DNA from: Dolichospermum compactum NIES-806
GTDB lineage: Bacteria; Cyanobacteriota; Cyanobacteriia; Cyanobacteriales; Nostocaceae
Assembly: GCF_002368115.1 (NCBI RefSeq)
Contig: NZ_AP018316.1
Coordinates: forward strand, 2,700,569-2,764,568
Length of the DNA: 64,000 bases
Direction: 5' to 3'
This document shows, piece after piece, positions 42,540-51,354 of this stretch. Positions within the stretch are counted from its first letter, which is position 1; every line of letters starts with the position of its first letter. The notes beneath the pieces are model-generated. The model was not told where the DNA came from and ran no database searches. It worked only from the letters and a program-made list of their open reading frames with translations. A program made the translations under genes and the position numbers.

Positions 42540-43337
42540 ATGAAACTAGCTTTAGTAGCGACCACTATTTTTACCTTGACTTTAGGATTGTACACCCCAA
42601 AAGTCACCGCAGCACCTATAAAAACACCTAAGACCTTTAAAGAATGGTGTCAACAAAAAGCCAGTTTACCTCAAGAGACGAAACGAACGGTAGAAGCATT
42701 ATTAAAAGTTGCCAAAACGCAAAATTGTAGTCAAGCTAATCAAGCGCTGACCAAATTGACTGAACTTGAGCTTTGGGGAAATCAAATCAGCAATATCAAA
42801 CCTTTGTCTAATCTGACTAACTTAACTAAACTTGACCTTTCGGGAAATCAAATCAGCGATATTACACCTTTATCTAACCTGACTAAATTGACTTATCTTG
42901 GCCTTTCAGCAAATCAAATCAGCAATATCAAATCTTTGTCTAACCTGACTAACTTGACTACTCTCTACCTTTCGGAAAATCAAATCAGCAATATCAAACC
43001 TTTATCTAATCTCACTAATTTGACTTCTCTTTATCTTAATAAAAATCAAATCAGCAATATCAAACCCTTGTCTAACCTGACTAATTTGACTTCTCTTTAC
43101 CTTGATAAAAATCAAATCAGCAATATCAAACCCTTGTCTAACCTGACTAATTTGACTTCTCTTGGCCTTTCAGAAAATCAAATCAGCGATATCAAACCTT
43201 TGTCCAATCTGACTAACTTAAATTCTCTTGACCTTCCGGTAAATAAAATCAGGGATATCAAACCTTTGTCTAATCTGACTAATTTGACTTCTCTTGACCT
43301 TTCGGAAAATCCACTTATTTCTAAACAATGTCCCTGA
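42540..43337 (+). CDS. Secreted leucine-rich-repeat protein 2, C-terminal frameshift
   Basis: 265 residues. Signal peptide (TIFTLTLGLYTPKVTAA), N-terminal Cys cap, and about nine near-identical LRRs (consensus SNLTNLTSLYLNKNQISNIK). The end reads LISKQCP then stop, whereas its paralogues continue to PESIC. The cause is one missing C (TGTCCCTGA here, TGTCCCCTGA in copy 3), which puts the TGA in frame and removes the last Cys of the cap. The protein may still fold but lacks one disulfide. Starts 78 bp after LRR gene 1. Confidence 0.85.
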   Translation: MKLALVATTIFTLTLGLYTPKVTAAPIKTPKTFKEWCQQKASLPQETKRTVEALLKVAKTQNCSQANQALTKLTELELWGNQISNIKPLSNLTNLTKLDLSGNQISDITPLSNLTKLTYLGLSANQISNIKSLSNLTNLTTLYLSENQISNIKPLSNLTNLTSLYLNKNQISNIKPLSNLTNLTSLYLDKNQISNIKPLSNLTNLTSLGLSENQISDIKPLSNLTNLNSLDLPVNKIRDIKPLSNLTNLTSLDLSENPLISKQCP

Positions 43338-43553
43338 AACCAGAGTCTATTTGTAAATTTTAGTCCGGTTATATTTTGGTGCGTTATGGACTTACTAACG
43401 CGCCCTCAAAATACTCAATTTCCCTGAATATTACCAGACTAAAAATGTCAAATTGGACAAAAATCCTATTCTACTAAATCATGTTTGATCGCAAATCTAA
43501 CAATTCAGCACGACAACATAATAAAATTACTGTAACTTCTTATCACTAAAATC
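43338..43553. repeat. Duplicated intergenic segment, copy 1
   Basis: About 160 bp (43338-43495) match 43966-44120 almost exactly, including the frame-shifted tail of the LRR gene, AGTCCGGTTATATTTTGG and the last codons of the downstream response-regulator gene. It is the scar of a tandem duplication of LRR gene plus flank. Confidence 0.85.
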
Positions 43554-43982
43554 ATGAAACTAAGTGTAGTAGCAACCACCATTTTTACCCTGACTTTAGG
43601 ATTTTATACCCCAAAAGTCACCGCAGCACCTATAAAAACACCTAAGACCTTTAAAGAATGGTGTCAACAAAAAGCCAGTTTACCTCAAGAGACGAAACGA
43701 ACGGTAGAAGCATTATTAAATGTTGCTGAAACCCGAAATTGTAGTCAAGCTAATCAAACGCTGACTAAATTGACTTCTCTTGAGCTTGGGGAAAATCAAA
43801 TCAGCGATATCAAACCTTTGTCTAATCTGACTAATTTGACTTCTCTTTACCTTGTGGGAAATCAAATTAGCGATATCAAACCTTTGTCTAATCTGACTAA
43901 ATTGACTTTGCTTGACCTTACGAAAAATCCACTTATCGTTAAACAATGTCCCCTGAAACCAGAGTCTATTTGTAAATTTTAG
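43554..43982 (+). CDS. Secreted leucine-rich-repeat protein 3 (short)
   Basis: 142 residues, nearly identical to protein 2 in its signal peptide and N-terminal cap (FKEWCQQKASLPQETKRTVE), but with only two full LRRs before the intact C-terminal cap (KQCPLKPESICKF). It looks like the same gene after contraction of the LRR array, or the duplication parent before expansion. Secreted. Convergent with the response-regulator gene, whose 3' end lies about 100 bp beyond. Confidence 0.85.
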   Translation: MKLSVVATTIFTLTLGFYTPKVTAAPIKTPKTFKEWCQQKASLPQETKRTVEALLNVAETRNCSQANQTLTKLTSLELGENQISDIKPLSNLTNLTSLYLVGNQISDIKPLSNLTKLTLLDLTKNPLIVKQCPLKPESICKF

Positions 43983-44084
43983 TCCGGTTATATTTTGGTG
44001 CGCTATGGACTTACTAACGCACCCTCAAAATACTCAATTTCCCTGAATATTACCAGACTAAAAATGTCAAATTGGACAAAAATC

Positions 44085-44768
44085 CTATTCTACTAAATCA
44101 TGTTTTATCGCAAATCTGACCAATTCTGCACGATTACTAGTTTCTGTTTTCCTCAATAAACTACTCACATATTTCTCCACTGTGCGCGGACTTAAATGTA
44201 AATGATTACCAATTTCTCCATTAGACAAACCATGAGTTAATAAGTCTAAAACTTCCTGTTCTCTCACAGTTAATGGTGTCAATACCTGAGATTGTTGCAT
44301 CTGAGTAGGTATGGAGATATGACCGTTTTTTGCTTTTGTATAAGTGGCAAAACTGATTTCTTCCTGATAAAGAAAACGACATTCTGATTTGATGACTTGC
44401 GATCGCTCTAATAAATTACGTATAGCAGCGGCTATTTCTTCCAATTCAAATGGTTTAGGCAAATACAAATCACAGCCAGACTGATATCCCAAAATTCGTT
44501 CTTGAGTTTTCGTTCTTTCTGTCAACAAAATCACAGGTAATAATCGAAACGCCGATAATTGACGAACTCGACGCACCAACTCATAACCATTCATCTGTGG
44601 CATCATAATATCTGTCACCATCAAATCAGGATGACGCTTTTGAACCATCGCCAAAGCATCTACACCATTATCAACAGTTATAACATTATACCCGGACAGA
44701 TCAAGATAGTCACTAATAGATAGGCGTGTACCTAAATCATCATCTGCGACAAGAATAGTCAAGGGCAT
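44085..44768 (-). CDS. NarL/FixJ-type response regulator
   Basis: 227 residues. The receiver domain (1-120) has the acidic pair DDD near residue 9, phospho-acceptor Asp in VTDIMMPQMNGYE, and switch residues in LLTERTK and KPFE. The C-terminal LuxR-type HTH (about 160-225) reads LTVREQEVLDLLTHGLSNGE and LSPRTVEKYVSSLLRK. Binds DNA after phosphorylation; no kinase is adjacent. The 3' end (44085 to about 44120) is duplicated at about 43460-43495 beside the LRR genes. Divergent from smpB. Confidence 0.93.
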   Translation of the reverse strand: MPLTILVADDDLGTRLSISDYLDLSGYNVITVDNGVDALAMVQKRHPDLMVTDIMMPQMNGYELVRRVRQLSAFRLLPVILLTERTKTQERILGYQSGCDLYLPKPFELEEIAAAIRNLLERSQVIKSECRFLYQEEISFATYTKAKNGHISIPTQMQQSQVLTPLTVREQEVLDLLTHGLSNGEIGNHLHLSPRTVEKYVSSLLRKTETSNRAELVRFAIKHDLVE

Positions 44769-45079
44769 GGATAGTACACCCCTATAATCTTTTGGTCGAG
44801 CAATTTACTGTAATCACAAATATTAATAGACACAAGCAAGAATACTAATTCTATTTCTAATACTATGACAAAATTACTTACTCATGATGAGATCATCAGT
44901 GATTTCTAAAGAAAATATTAAATTTTTACAAATTGTTCATAAAACTTTACGTAATCTCCAAAAAAGAGAGAGGATTTTTGATCAATCACTAATCACCAGT
45001 CCCTTTGGATTACAATTAAAGAAAAAGCTAGTCTAAAGAAATTTTTAGGCGTATTTATTAAAACTTAAGAAGATTTTTG
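44769..45079. other. Divergent promoter region
   Basis: About 310 bp between the response-regulator and smpB starts. AT-rich with no repeat element, open frame or RNA gene that I can support. Promoters for both genes must lie here. AAGAAGA near 45067 could be the smpB ribosome site. Confidence 0.5.
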
Positions 45080-45550
45080 ATGAGTGATAAACAGAGTGAA
45101 GGTTACAAAGTTATTTGTGATAATCGGCAAGCACGGTTCTTATATGAAATCATAGAAACCTATGAAGCGGGTATTCAATTGACAGGAACTGAGGTAAAGT
45201 CAATTCGTGCCGGTAAAGCCAATTTGCAAGATGGTTACGCGTTGCTTCGTGACGGTGAAGCATGGTTAATTAACGTGCATATTTCTCCTTATATCTCCAG
45301 CGGTGCATATTTTAATCACGAACCCAGACGAACCCGCAAGTTATTACTTCATAAACAAGAACTGCGTAAACTCATTGGTAGGGTACAACAGGAAGGTTTA
45401 ACCCTCGTCCCCCTAAAAATGTATCTAAAACGGGGTTGGGTAAAAATAGTTATTGCCCTGGGTAAAGGTAAAAAATTACACGACAAACGCGAAAGTATGA
45501 AACGTCGTGATGATCAACGAGATATGCAAAGGGCAATGAAGAGATATTAG
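45080..45550 (+). CDS. smpB: SsrA-binding protein SmpB
   Basis: 156 residues. Binds tmRNA and delivers it to stalled ribosomes for trans-translation. Motifs: RQARFLYEI, EAGIQLTGTEVKSIRAGKAN, YALLRDGEAWLINVHISPY, HEPRRTRKLLLH, and the C-terminal basic helix KGKKLHDKRESMKRRDDQR. Normal length. The ATG at 45080 (MSDKQSEGYKVI) follows an in-frame TTG. The tmRNA gene itself is not seen in this window. Confidence 0.95.
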   Translation: MSDKQSEGYKVICDNRQARFLYEIIETYEAGIQLTGTEVKSIRAGKANLQDGYALLRDGEAWLINVHISPYISSGAYFNHEPRRTRKLLLHKQELRKLIGRVQQEGLTLVPLKMYLKRGWVKIVIALGKGKKLHDKRESMKRRDDQRDMQRAMKRY

Positions 45551-45607
45551 AGGAGTCAGGTGTCAGTTGTCAGGAAAAAGAAATGACCAATGACCACTGA
45601 CCACTGA

Positions 45608-46993
45608 CTAATGACTTCTAGCCAAAGGTTGCCAATAGCTGGCAACTAAAGCCACCATAAACCACCAGAGGGTATTAACTTCAGGGCGATAGAAGACCGT
45701 ATCAAATAGACCCTGAGCAAGTATACCTAGCATACTAGCGATCGCCCCAATTAACCAGAAGCCCTCTATATTCCTAGTTTCTCTTAATCGGCGCAGTTGC
45801 AAAAATCCTGTATTAAAAGTAACGACTATTAACCATAAGAAACAGGTAAAACCCAAAAAGCCAGTTTCCACAATGGTTTCTAGAAACACAGAATAGGCAC
45901 TCAAAGCTGTAAAGCGAGGACGTTGATAGAGAGGATATATCTTATTAAAAGAATTGTGTCCAGGTCCTATACCAATTATCGGGCGATCGCGGATCATTTG
46001 AAACACAGATTCCCAGACATTTTTGCGAAAATTATTACTACTGTCTTGGCGGTCAGCAAATATACTCACAACCCGCACCCGGAAAGGTTCGACAAATAAC
46101 ACCCCTATTACCAATAACCCCACCACACTTCCTAACAGAATAGGTAAAGACCAACTCCGCCAAAATAGCGGCATATTTATACTCCACCAATAAATTAGCA
46201 ATACTGCCACAGTAAACAATCCCACCAACAAAGCAATCCAACCACCGCGACTAAAGGTAAGAATTAAAGTAGCAGCATTGACAAGAAACATCGTTAATGC
46301 TAATGATTTCCTGATCCAACCTTGCCAAGCCACAATAGCCACCAAACTTAAAACCACAGCCGGCAAAAGATATCCAGCCAATAAATTGGGATTGCCTAAA
46401 TAACTGTAAACCCTAGTAGTTTTAGCCAAAGGTGATTCCGGGTCAACCCAAGTAGCTAAAGCCTTCGCGCCAAAAAACCATTGTCGCAACCCATAGACGC
46501 TAACAATCAGGGATATATGCAAATAAAGAGTAATTAACCAAGACCGAAACCGGGGGACTCGCAGCACCCTAGCACAGAGGGCAAACAGCAACAAATAAAG
46601 AGTTAATGTTTGTAAATCACCCAAAGCGGCTTTTTTCACCGGTGATAAAGCCGTTGATATGGCAGCAATAGTCCAATACAGCAACACTAGCAGGTGAATA
46701 GGAGTAACTGAAGCTGCATTTGCTGATTTATTGTCATCCGATAAGGTCAACAGCAGCCAAAAGCCGACACAAGCCACCAACAATAAACCGATTAAAGTAG
46801 TAGAAACAAAAGGTGCAAGACCATAAATGAGGCTAAGTAAGCCAACAGCAATAATATCTCCCCACTGCATTAAGATACTACTTTGTCGCCAAGGCAGCAA
46901 AAGTCCCACCAGAAACCGATGTAGGTAACTACCAGACAAATATTCTTTCAGTGGTAAAGAAGATAAAGTCAATCTTTCCCAGACTAAATTCAT
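45608..46993 (-). CDS. ictB: IctB-family polytopic membrane protein (O-antigen ligase-like)
   Basis: 461 residues with about ten to eleven membrane helices. It belongs to the IctB (putative bicarbonate transport-related) branch of the O-antigen ligase/polymerase family: VYSYLGNPNLLAGYLLPAV, TFSRGGWIALLVG and GIGPGHNSFNKIYPLYQRPR are typical, the last being the periplasmic loop motif. Whether it moves inorganic carbon or ligates glycans is not settled. The start is ATG at 46993; a TTG further up would add four residues. Convergent with smpB; a STRR-like GACCACTGACCACTGAC lies between. Confidence 0.88.
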   Translation of the reverse strand: MNLVWERLTLSSLPLKEYLSGSYLHRFLVGLLLPWRQSSILMQWGDIIAVGLLSLIYGLAPFVSTTLIGLLLVACVGFWLLLTLSDDNKSANAASVTPIHLLVLLYWTIAAISTALSPVKKAALGDLQTLTLYLLLFALCARVLRVPRFRSWLITLYLHISLIVSVYGLRQWFFGAKALATWVDPESPLAKTTRVYSYLGNPNLLAGYLLPAVVLSLVAIVAWQGWIRKSLALTMFLVNAATLILTFSRGGWIALLVGLFTVAVLLIYWWSINMPLFWRSWSLPILLGSVVGLLVIGVLFVEPFRVRVVSIFADRQDSSNNFRKNVWESVFQMIRDRPIIGIGPGHNSFNKIYPLYQRPRFTALSAYSVFLETIVETGFLGFTCFLWLIVVTFNTGFLQLRRLRETRNIEGFWLIGAIASMLGILAQGLFDTVFYRPEVNTLWWFMVALVASYWQPLARSH

Positions 46994-47095
46994 GGAGAAA
47001 TACAAAATACAGAAGTTATGCAGTATAGCTTACGGCAAGTCTGGCTGTGAAAATTAATATTCCTTTTTTAGAAAGCTATTCTAAAGTTTTTATGA

Positions 47096-47962
47096 CTACA
47101 AATGCGCCAAAAGCCACGCATCTAAATCGGCTATTCCTGTAAAATCTAACAAGGAATCCCCTAAACTCTCCAACTGCTCTATCTTCAAACTTCTTATTTG
47201 CTCTTGTTGGGCTTGAGATAGCAATCCATACCGCTTAGTCAAAATACGCAGCACTAAATCCGTTTCCCCTTCTTGTCGTCCTTCTTGTCGTCCTGCTCGT
47301 TGTCCTGCTTGCTGTCCTTCTTGAAACACTTCCTGATAAAACCGTGTTTGGGTGACATCTGCTGTTTTCAGGTTTAGCATTTTCAAAATCTCCTTTGTGC
47401 TGAGTTGTGGGAATTTATTCACAAGTATAGCTTCTACCAAATCTAAGCGTCGGCGCAGTTCTTCTTCTGTTTCTGCACTATTAATAATCGCCTGTGCCAA
47501 GGCGGCTGTATCTTGTTCATTGACTACCAGCAATTTCAATAATGACAGATTGGGACTCAAGTTGGTTAATGGTAATAAATCTTCTAAATATAGGCGTTTG
47601 ACTTGATTTGTCAACAACGATTGGTAGGGAATATCTGAGCCTAAATCTTCTTGTCGGTTGGGTAAAATCAACAATCCGTACCAAGGTTGTTTGATGTTGT
47701 ATTGATATAGGTACATAAAAATCTCTGCGAAATACCGCCCATAAAATTTGGGGTCTCTTTGCATCTGTGCCTCTAAAAATACTAACGGTAAATTTAGATC
47801 CTTGGCAATCGGTGTTAATAATCCATCTATTGCAAATCCTTTTTCTTTGACTGCGGGCGCACTATAGGTAAATTCGCAATCTTTGGGAATTTCTGGGATT
47901 AACTCGGTAATCAATCCTGGCTGAGATAAAAATAGTCGGTAAAACAGTTTATCAGTTTTCAT
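47096..47962 (-). CDS. Rpn-like PD-(D/E)XK nuclease/transposase-related protein (DUF2887/DUF4351)
   Basis: 288 residues. The N-terminal nuclease-like domain starts with MKTDKLFYRLFLSQPGLITE, and FVFLEAQMQRDPKF-type LVFLEAQMQRDPK holds the E-x-Q catalytic pattern after ID. This is followed by a helical part and the C-terminal DUF4351 (LRILTKRYGLL to LLDFTGIADLDAWL). The segment QEGQQAGQRAGRQEGRQEGE is a Gln/Gly/Arg repeat common in these proteins. They are multi-copy in cyanobacteria and related to recombination-promoting Rpn nucleases. Full length; no inverted repeats were found. Confidence 0.88.
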   Translation of the reverse strand: MKTDKLFYRLFLSQPGLITELIPEIPKDCEFTYSAPAVKEKGFAIDGLLTPIAKDLNLPLVFLEAQMQRDPKFYGRYFAEIFMYLYQYNIKQPWYGLLILPNRQEDLGSDIPYQSLLTNQVKRLYLEDLLPLTNLSPNLSLLKLLVVNEQDTAALAQAIINSAETEEELRRRLDLVEAILVNKFPQLSTKEILKMLNLKTADVTQTRFYQEVFQEGQQAGQRAGRQEGRQEGETDLVLRILTKRYGLLSQAQQEQIRSLKIEQLESLGDSLLDFTGIADLDAWLLAHL

Positions 47963-48015
47963 AATTACCTATCGTTCTCTTTAATCTCCTTATCCAAAAA
48001 TTCTATTTTTCTTAT

Positions 48016-48038
48016 TCTCATACAGAGTATAGGAATGA
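48016..48038. repeat. Palindromic dispersed repeat left of the NLR operon
   Basis: CTCATACAGAGTATAGGAATGAG; the related sequence GTTCCTATACTCTGTATGGG lies at 51234-51253. Both are near-perfect palindromes of TTCCTATAC/GTATGGGAA type, flanking the NLR operon. Confidence 0.7.
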
Positions 48039-48137
48039 GAATCTGAAAGTAAAATATCAGATTGCTAAACAAAGCTATTGTTATCCTATCCAATAGATTT
48101 GTCTGAAAATAAATGCTTTAAGATTAACAGCATTTAC

Positions 48138-50603
48138 TTAACGATTACGTAAACGTTCAAGATTATTACGAACAGTAATAGTAGTAGGATGATCTACTCC
48201 TAAGCGTTGTTCTAAAATATTTACCGCTTGAATGTAGAGAGGTTCAGCTTCGCTGTACCTGCCTTGGGATTCGTAGAGTCCTGCCAAATTGTTGAAACTG
48301 GTAGCCATAGAGGGATGGTCATCACCCAGCAGCTTTTGCCAGAGAGCTAAAGCTTGGATGTAAAGAGGTTCGGACTCGCTGTACCTGCCTTGGGATTTGT
48401 AGAGTAGAGCTAAATTGTTGAAACTTTGAGCGACATAGGGATGGTCATCACCTAGAAGCTTTTGCAAGAGAGCTAAAGCTTGAATGTAGAGAGGTTCGGC
48501 TTCGCTGTACCTGCCTTGGGATTCGTAGAGTCCTGCCAAATTGTTGAAACTGGTAGCGACATCGGGATGGTCATCACCCAAGAGCTTTTGCCTGAGAGCT
48601 AAAGCTTGGATGTAGAGAGGTTCGGCTTCGCTGTACTTGCTTTGGGAATAGTAGAGTAGAGCCAAATTGTTAAAACTGGTAGCGACATCGGGATGGTCAT
48701 CACCCAGGAGCTTTTGCCAGAGAGCTAAAGCTTGGATGTAAAGAGGTTCTGCTTCGCTGTACCTGCCTTGGGAATAGTAGAGTCCTCCCAAATTGTTAAA
48801 ACTTAGAGCGACACGGGGATGGTCATCACCCAAGAGCTTTTGCCAGAGAGCTAAAGCTTGGATGTAGAGAGGTTCGGCTTCGCTGTACTTGCTTTGGGAA
48901 TAGTAGAGTAGAGCCAAATTGTTAAAACTGGTAGCGACATCGGGATGGTCATCACCCAGGAGCTTTTGCCAGAGAGCTAAAGCTTGGATGTAAAGAGGTT
49001 CTGCTTCGCTGTACCTGCCTTGGGAATGGTAGAGTAGAGCCAAATTGTTGAAAATGATAGCGACATAGGGATGGTCATCACCCAAGAGCTTTTGCCAGAG
49101 AGCTAAAGCTTGGATATGGAGAGGTTCTGCTTCGCTGTACCTGCCTTGGGAATGGTAGAGTCCTCCCAAATTGTTAAAACTTAGAGCGACATAGGGATGG
49201 TCATCACCTAAATGCTGTTTTAGTAATAAAACACATTTTTCTTTCCAAGGTTCTGCAAGTTTATATAATCCTTGTCCTTCATAAAATCTTCCTAATCCAG
49301 CAAAAGGCAAATATAAATTTTCATCACTAACAACATCAACTAGATGTTCTGCTACTTCCTCTAAATGCGGTATATCTAATTTTAATTTTTTAATATCTTC
49401 CTGTATTGGCCGCTCAGGAATTGATTGAGCTACATCAATCATTGTTTGGCAGAAGTGAGATATTTGTTGTTGTCCAGAAGCTAAGTTATGATGCTTCTTT
49501 TTCAAAAACTCACGAATTAGTTGATGTAATTGATAATAATTATCTTCACTTTGCAAAAGATGTAATTGTTCTAATTCAATTCTGGCATCTTCTAAATCTT
49601 CTGTATATTGCTCAGGTGCAGCACTTTCCACAAGTGACCAACGAATAGGAGCTAGAGCAAACAAACTCAGTAAACAACCTAATTCTTGAGCAGCAGAACT
49701 GAGGACTTCCCAACTTAATGCAAAAGCAGCTTCAACACCACGGGTTATAGATAAAGTCCAGGTTGGGTCATTCATATCAACAACTAAAGCAGGATGACCT
49801 AAACCTTTAGCTTCTAATCTTTTCAGCATTTCTGCTAAAGATATCTGGCGTTTTCTAATATAACGACCAACCAATTGTAAAGCCAGAGGTAAGCAACCTA
49901 AACGCTGACAAAGTTCCTGTGCTTGTGCTGTTTCTGAAGTTAATTTATCAGCACCAATCAATTCAGATAGTAATGCCAGTGCCTCTAATTCAGAAAGGAT
50001 TTGCAAAGACAAAGAACCAGATAAATCTAGCTTGAGTCTCGTTGTGATCAAAACCTTAAATTGAGATGGTTTGGGCGGCAAATAAGGCTGAATCGCAGAA
50101 TAATTCTGAACATCATCAATAACTACTAAGGTATTACTCTGTTGCCAACGTTGCCAACACCAACTTACCTGTTCTAATAAATCAACATGATCCGGTGGTT
50201 GTAAACCTAAATTTGTGCGGCAAAATTGAATAATTTGTAAACCAATATTTTGATCTCTAGCTTGCAACCAACAAATACCCCCAGGATAAGTATTTAATTG
50301 TAAATGTAAAAGAGAATATTGGGTTGCCAATTCAGTTTTACCAATACCACCCATACCTTCAACAGCAGCAATCACAGCCGAATTATTTTCTTTTAAATAC
50401 TGATGAATCAGTACCAGTTCTTTTTCCCGTCCGACAAACTTCTTTGTATTACTACCAGGGATGTTGTGAGGAAACCCCGTAGGTTGAGAAATATCACTTA
50501 AATTGTTGACGGTTTGATAAATATCTCTAATATTGATATCACCACTGGCTTGGACATTTTCAAAGATTTTCTGGACATTTTGAAAACTGGAATTTATAGT
50601 CAT
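48138..50603 (-). CDS. NLR-like NB-ARC ATPase with TPR repeats
   Basis: 821 residues. Residues 1-45 form a short disordered leader with ENVQASGDINIRDIYQTVNN (15-34). The NB-ARC/STAND domain at about 55-400 has P-loop GMGGIGKT (83-90), Walker B LVVIDDV, sensor LITTRLK and the winged-helix segment GCLPLALQL. After a linker there are about eight highly similar 42-residue TPRs plus a final one (consensus GRYSEAEPLYIQALALWQKL, LGDDHPDVATSFNNLA). The architecture is that of a prokaryotic NLR: repeats sense a ligand, NB-ARC oligomerises, and the N-terminus signals. It starts 4 nt after the small partner gene. Confidence 0.92.
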   Translation of the reverse strand: MTINSSFQNVQKIFENVQASGDINIRDIYQTVNNLSDISQPTGFPHNIPGSNTKKFVGREKELVLIHQYLKENNSAVIAAVEGMGGIGKTELATQYSLLHLQLNTYPGGICWLQARDQNIGLQIIQFCRTNLGLQPPDHVDLLEQVSWCWQRWQQSNTLVVIDDVQNYSAIQPYLPPKPSQFKVLITTRLKLDLSGSLSLQILSELEALALLSELIGADKLTSETAQAQELCQRLGCLPLALQLVGRYIRKRQISLAEMLKRLEAKGLGHPALVVDMNDPTWTLSITRGVEAAFALSWEVLSSAAQELGCLLSLFALAPIRWSLVESAAPEQYTEDLEDARIELEQLHLLQSEDNYYQLHQLIREFLKKKHHNLASGQQQISHFCQTMIDVAQSIPERPIQEDIKKLKLDIPHLEEVAEHLVDVVSDENLYLPFAGLGRFYEGQGLYKLAEPWKEKCVLLLKQHLGDDHPYVALSFNNLGGLYHSQGRYSEAEPLHIQALALWQKLLGDDHPYVAIIFNNLALLYHSQGRYSEAEPLYIQALALWQKLLGDDHPDVATSFNNLALLYYSQSKYSEAEPLYIQALALWQKLLGDDHPRVALSFNNLGGLYYSQGRYSEAEPLYIQALALWQKLLGDDHPDVATSFNNLALLYYSQSKYSEAEPLYIQALALRQKLLGDDHPDVATSFNNLAGLYESQGRYSEAEPLYIQALALLQKLLGDDHPYVAQSFNNLALLYKSQGRYSESEPLYIQALALWQKLLGDDHPSMATSFNNLAGLYESQGRYSEAEPLYIQAVNILEQRLGVDHPTTITVRNNLERLRNR
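48170..49215. repeat. 126-bp coding tandem repeats (TPR array)
   Basis: About eight copies of a 126-bp unit encode the 42-residue TPRs of the NLR-like protein. Adjacent units are 90% or more identical by eye (CTTCGCTGTACCTGCCTTGG recurs), which implies recent expansion or gene conversion. Confidence 0.85.
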
Positions 50604-50607
50604 AATT

Positions 50608-51069
50608 TTAAGATTCTTGACTTAAATTACCCACCTCAATATTGCCAGCTTTGATATCTTTGAGCATGGTTTGTTCAACTGAACCACCACTCCGGGTAGT
50701 TTCTTGGGTGATATCCCCAGCTTTTAAATCTCCAGTTAATTCAATTCCACTCAGAATCACCTGACGGATATTTTCATCTTGTGCTTTTAGTTCTTCAACC
50801 AGCAATTTCAATTGATTAGCGAAATTTGCATCAGCATTAATGTATTCTTGCAATTCATCTTGTAACTTAGTTTTATTTTGCTCAGTTGGATCTTTTTCAG
50901 CACGAATCAATAAACCTTCCATTCCTTCGGCTTTTAGCTTTTCTCTAGTGGTGCTAACCAACTTTGCAAAAGTATCCGCGACTCCTTTCGCTAAAGCTTT
51001 TCCACCTTCTTTGAGTGCTTCGGAAAAAAACAAAGAAACAATTACCGCACCAGTGAGTGGTTCTACCAT
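50608..51069 (-). CDS. Small partner of the NLR-like ATPase, possible effector with repeat motif
   Basis: 153 residues. The N-terminal ~105 residues are helical (AVIVSLFFSEALKEGGKALA, then KLQDELQEYINADANFANQL), with a mildly hydrophobic first helix. The tail contains two similar motifs, DLKAGDITQE (about 114-123) and DIKAGNIEVGNLSQE (about 138-152), and the adjacent NLR carries a related QASGDINIRDIYQ near its N-terminus. A helical domain plus a short motif shared with a neighbouring NLR is the layout of bacterial amyloid-signalling effectors (Bell/HeLo-like). Assignment to that class is inference. Soluble or membrane-active; it precedes the NLR by 4 nt. Confidence 0.75.
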   Translation of the reverse strand: MVEPLTGAVIVSLFFSEALKEGGKALAKGVADTFAKLVSTTREKLKAEGMEGLLIRAEKDPTEQNKTKLQDELQEYINADANFANQLKLLVEELKAQDENIRQVILSGIELTGDLKAGDITQETTRSGGSVEQTMLKDIKAGNIEVGNLSQES

Positions 51070-51233
51070 AAAAATTACACCTTAATTGATTAATACAGCA
51101 TAAGTATATATCATTCGCAACAGGTCAAGCAACAAACAAGAAATTTCGAGCTTTTGCTTATTTGCATTTATGCGCGAAATAAAGTCTATACCAATTCTTT
51201 TCGGTTAAGGTTAAAAAAACAGATTTTATCCCC

Positions 51234-51253
51234 GTTCCTATACTCTGTATGGG
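51234..51253. repeat. Palindromic dispersed repeat right of the NLR operon
   Basis: GTTCCTATACTCTGTATGGG, the counterpart of 48016-48038. Confidence 0.7.
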
Positions 51254-51315
51254 AATGAATTATAGAAGGCGCTGACTTCAATGACAGCAAGAGGCAGAGC
51301 CTCTGTGATGGCATT

Positions 51316-51332
51316 CCCAGTCGGAGACTGGG
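51316..51332. repeat. Dispersed stem-loop CCCAGTC-GGA-GACTGGG
   Basis: A perfect 7-bp stem with a 3-nt loop in ATTCCCAGTCGGAGACTGGG, a common cyanobacterial repeat. It lies 23 bp downstream of the DivIVA-like stop (minus strand) and may serve as its terminator. Confidence 0.7.
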
Positions 51333-51354
51333 AACGAGATAAAATGAGGTGATA

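Noticed and set aside
47096..47962. Rpn-like gene as a full insertion sequence
   Set aside because: No terminal inverted repeats or target duplications were found around it.
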